Shown here: positions 47,744-47,792 of the stretch, one piece after another
How the letters are laid out: each line of letters opens with the position of its first letter
Position numbering within the stretch: position 1 is the stretch's first letter
NCBI GenBank assembly: GCA_035510605.1
Contig: DATKGW010000021.1
Coordinates: forward strand, 1 to 47,792
Origin: DATKGW01 sp035510605
GTDB lineage: Bacteria > Patescibacteriota > Saccharimonadia > Saccharimonadales > CAIOMD01
Reading direction: 5' to 3'
Length of the DNA stretch: 47,792 nt
Notes under the pieces: model-generated
Seen by the model: the letters and a program-made list of their open reading frames with translations, nothing else
Databases searched by the model: none
Told to the model about the DNA's origin: nothing
Made by a program: the position numbers and the translations under genes

Positions 47744-47792
47744 CTATTCTTTCTTTAAAAGATTATTAAACTCATCGAGCAATTTGGCAACC
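47744..47792 (-). CDS. Partial CDS, 3' end of probable DNA primase
   Basis: The last 15 codons of a gene that continues past the right edge, ending VAKLLDEFNNLLKKE and TAG. Its position directly upstream of rpoD suggests dnaG, whose C-terminus is a Leu/Lys-rich helix. The fragment is too short for family evidence, so dnaG is inferred from synteny. Confidence 0.5.
   Translation of the reverse strand, partial: VAKLLDEFNNLLKKE

Noticed and set aside
1..47792. CRISPR array, prophage or insertion sequence
   Set aside because: No regularly spaced repeats, transposase or phage genes were seen on either strand.

Overview
The window looks like part of a Candidate Phyla Radiation (Patescibacteria) chromosome, most likely Saccharibacteria (TM7) or a close relative. 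This is inferred from gene content and style, not from a database match. Genes are dense, AT-rich and housekeeping-heavy. A monoderm-type type IV pilus (T4P) locus is present without secretin or PilP genes. UGA is a true stop codon: mutM and polA both end in TGA inside stop/start overlaps with the next gene. That argues against the UGA-recoding CPR lineages (Gracilibacteria, Absconditabacteria).

Layout. 1-1.5 kb: the 5' end of an unknown gene, a leaderless gene for an alpha/beta-hydrolase-like protein whose promoter spacer is an 18-bp perfect palindrome, and tRNA-Asp. 1.5-5.7 kb: a membrane PPIC-type isomerase with a PH-domain membrane protein, tRNA-Arg, ndk, uppP and a Xer-type recombinase. 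5.7-20.3 kb (all minus strand): a T4P locus. In transcription order it runs from a 1198-aa membrane-anchored chaperone/adhesin-like protein through pilM, pilN, pilO, an 81-aa bitopic protein, pilB, pilT, pilC, the major pilin, the prepilin peptidase, and four minor pilins laid out like GspH-I-J-K. 20.4-23.1 kb: an AMP-forming ligase and an OpgC-like membrane acyltransferase. 23.2-28.3 kb: ychF, tlyA, a second copy of the hydrolase-like family, a 2H phosphoesterase, efp, and rpsR-ssb-rpsF. 28.4-39.1 kb (minus): a His-rich unknown, ftsK, rnj, a family-4-like UDG, pnp, rpsO, truB and a degenerate NrnA-like DHH protein. 39.2-47.8 kb: rpsT, holA, mutM, a DciA-like small protein, a HAD protein, polA, a PG_binding_4 protein, a P-loop kinase, rpoD and the 3' end of probable dnaG.

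How genes fit together. The T4P genes encode the ATPases (PilB, PilT), platform (PilC), alignment proteins (PilM, PilN, PilO), peptidase and pilins needed for a retractile pilus. The 1198-aa protein is a candidate surface or tip-associated partner. pnp and rnj lie on the same strand as a two-ribonuclease set for RNA decay. rpsF-ssb-rpsR and nrnA-truB-rpsO-pnp keep classical bacterial order.

Two themes stand out. First, many genes appear to be transcribed without a leader: a -10 element sits 6-8 nt before the ATG at 171(-), 304(+), 4673(-), 4788(+), 16708(-), 23187(+), 41442(-) and 41466(+). Second, several conserved enzymes have lost hallmark residues: the UDG has no Fe-S cysteine set, PilB has no zinc tetracysteine motif, and the NrnA-like protein has no intact DHH site. 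No gene-free stretch exceeds about 300 bases.
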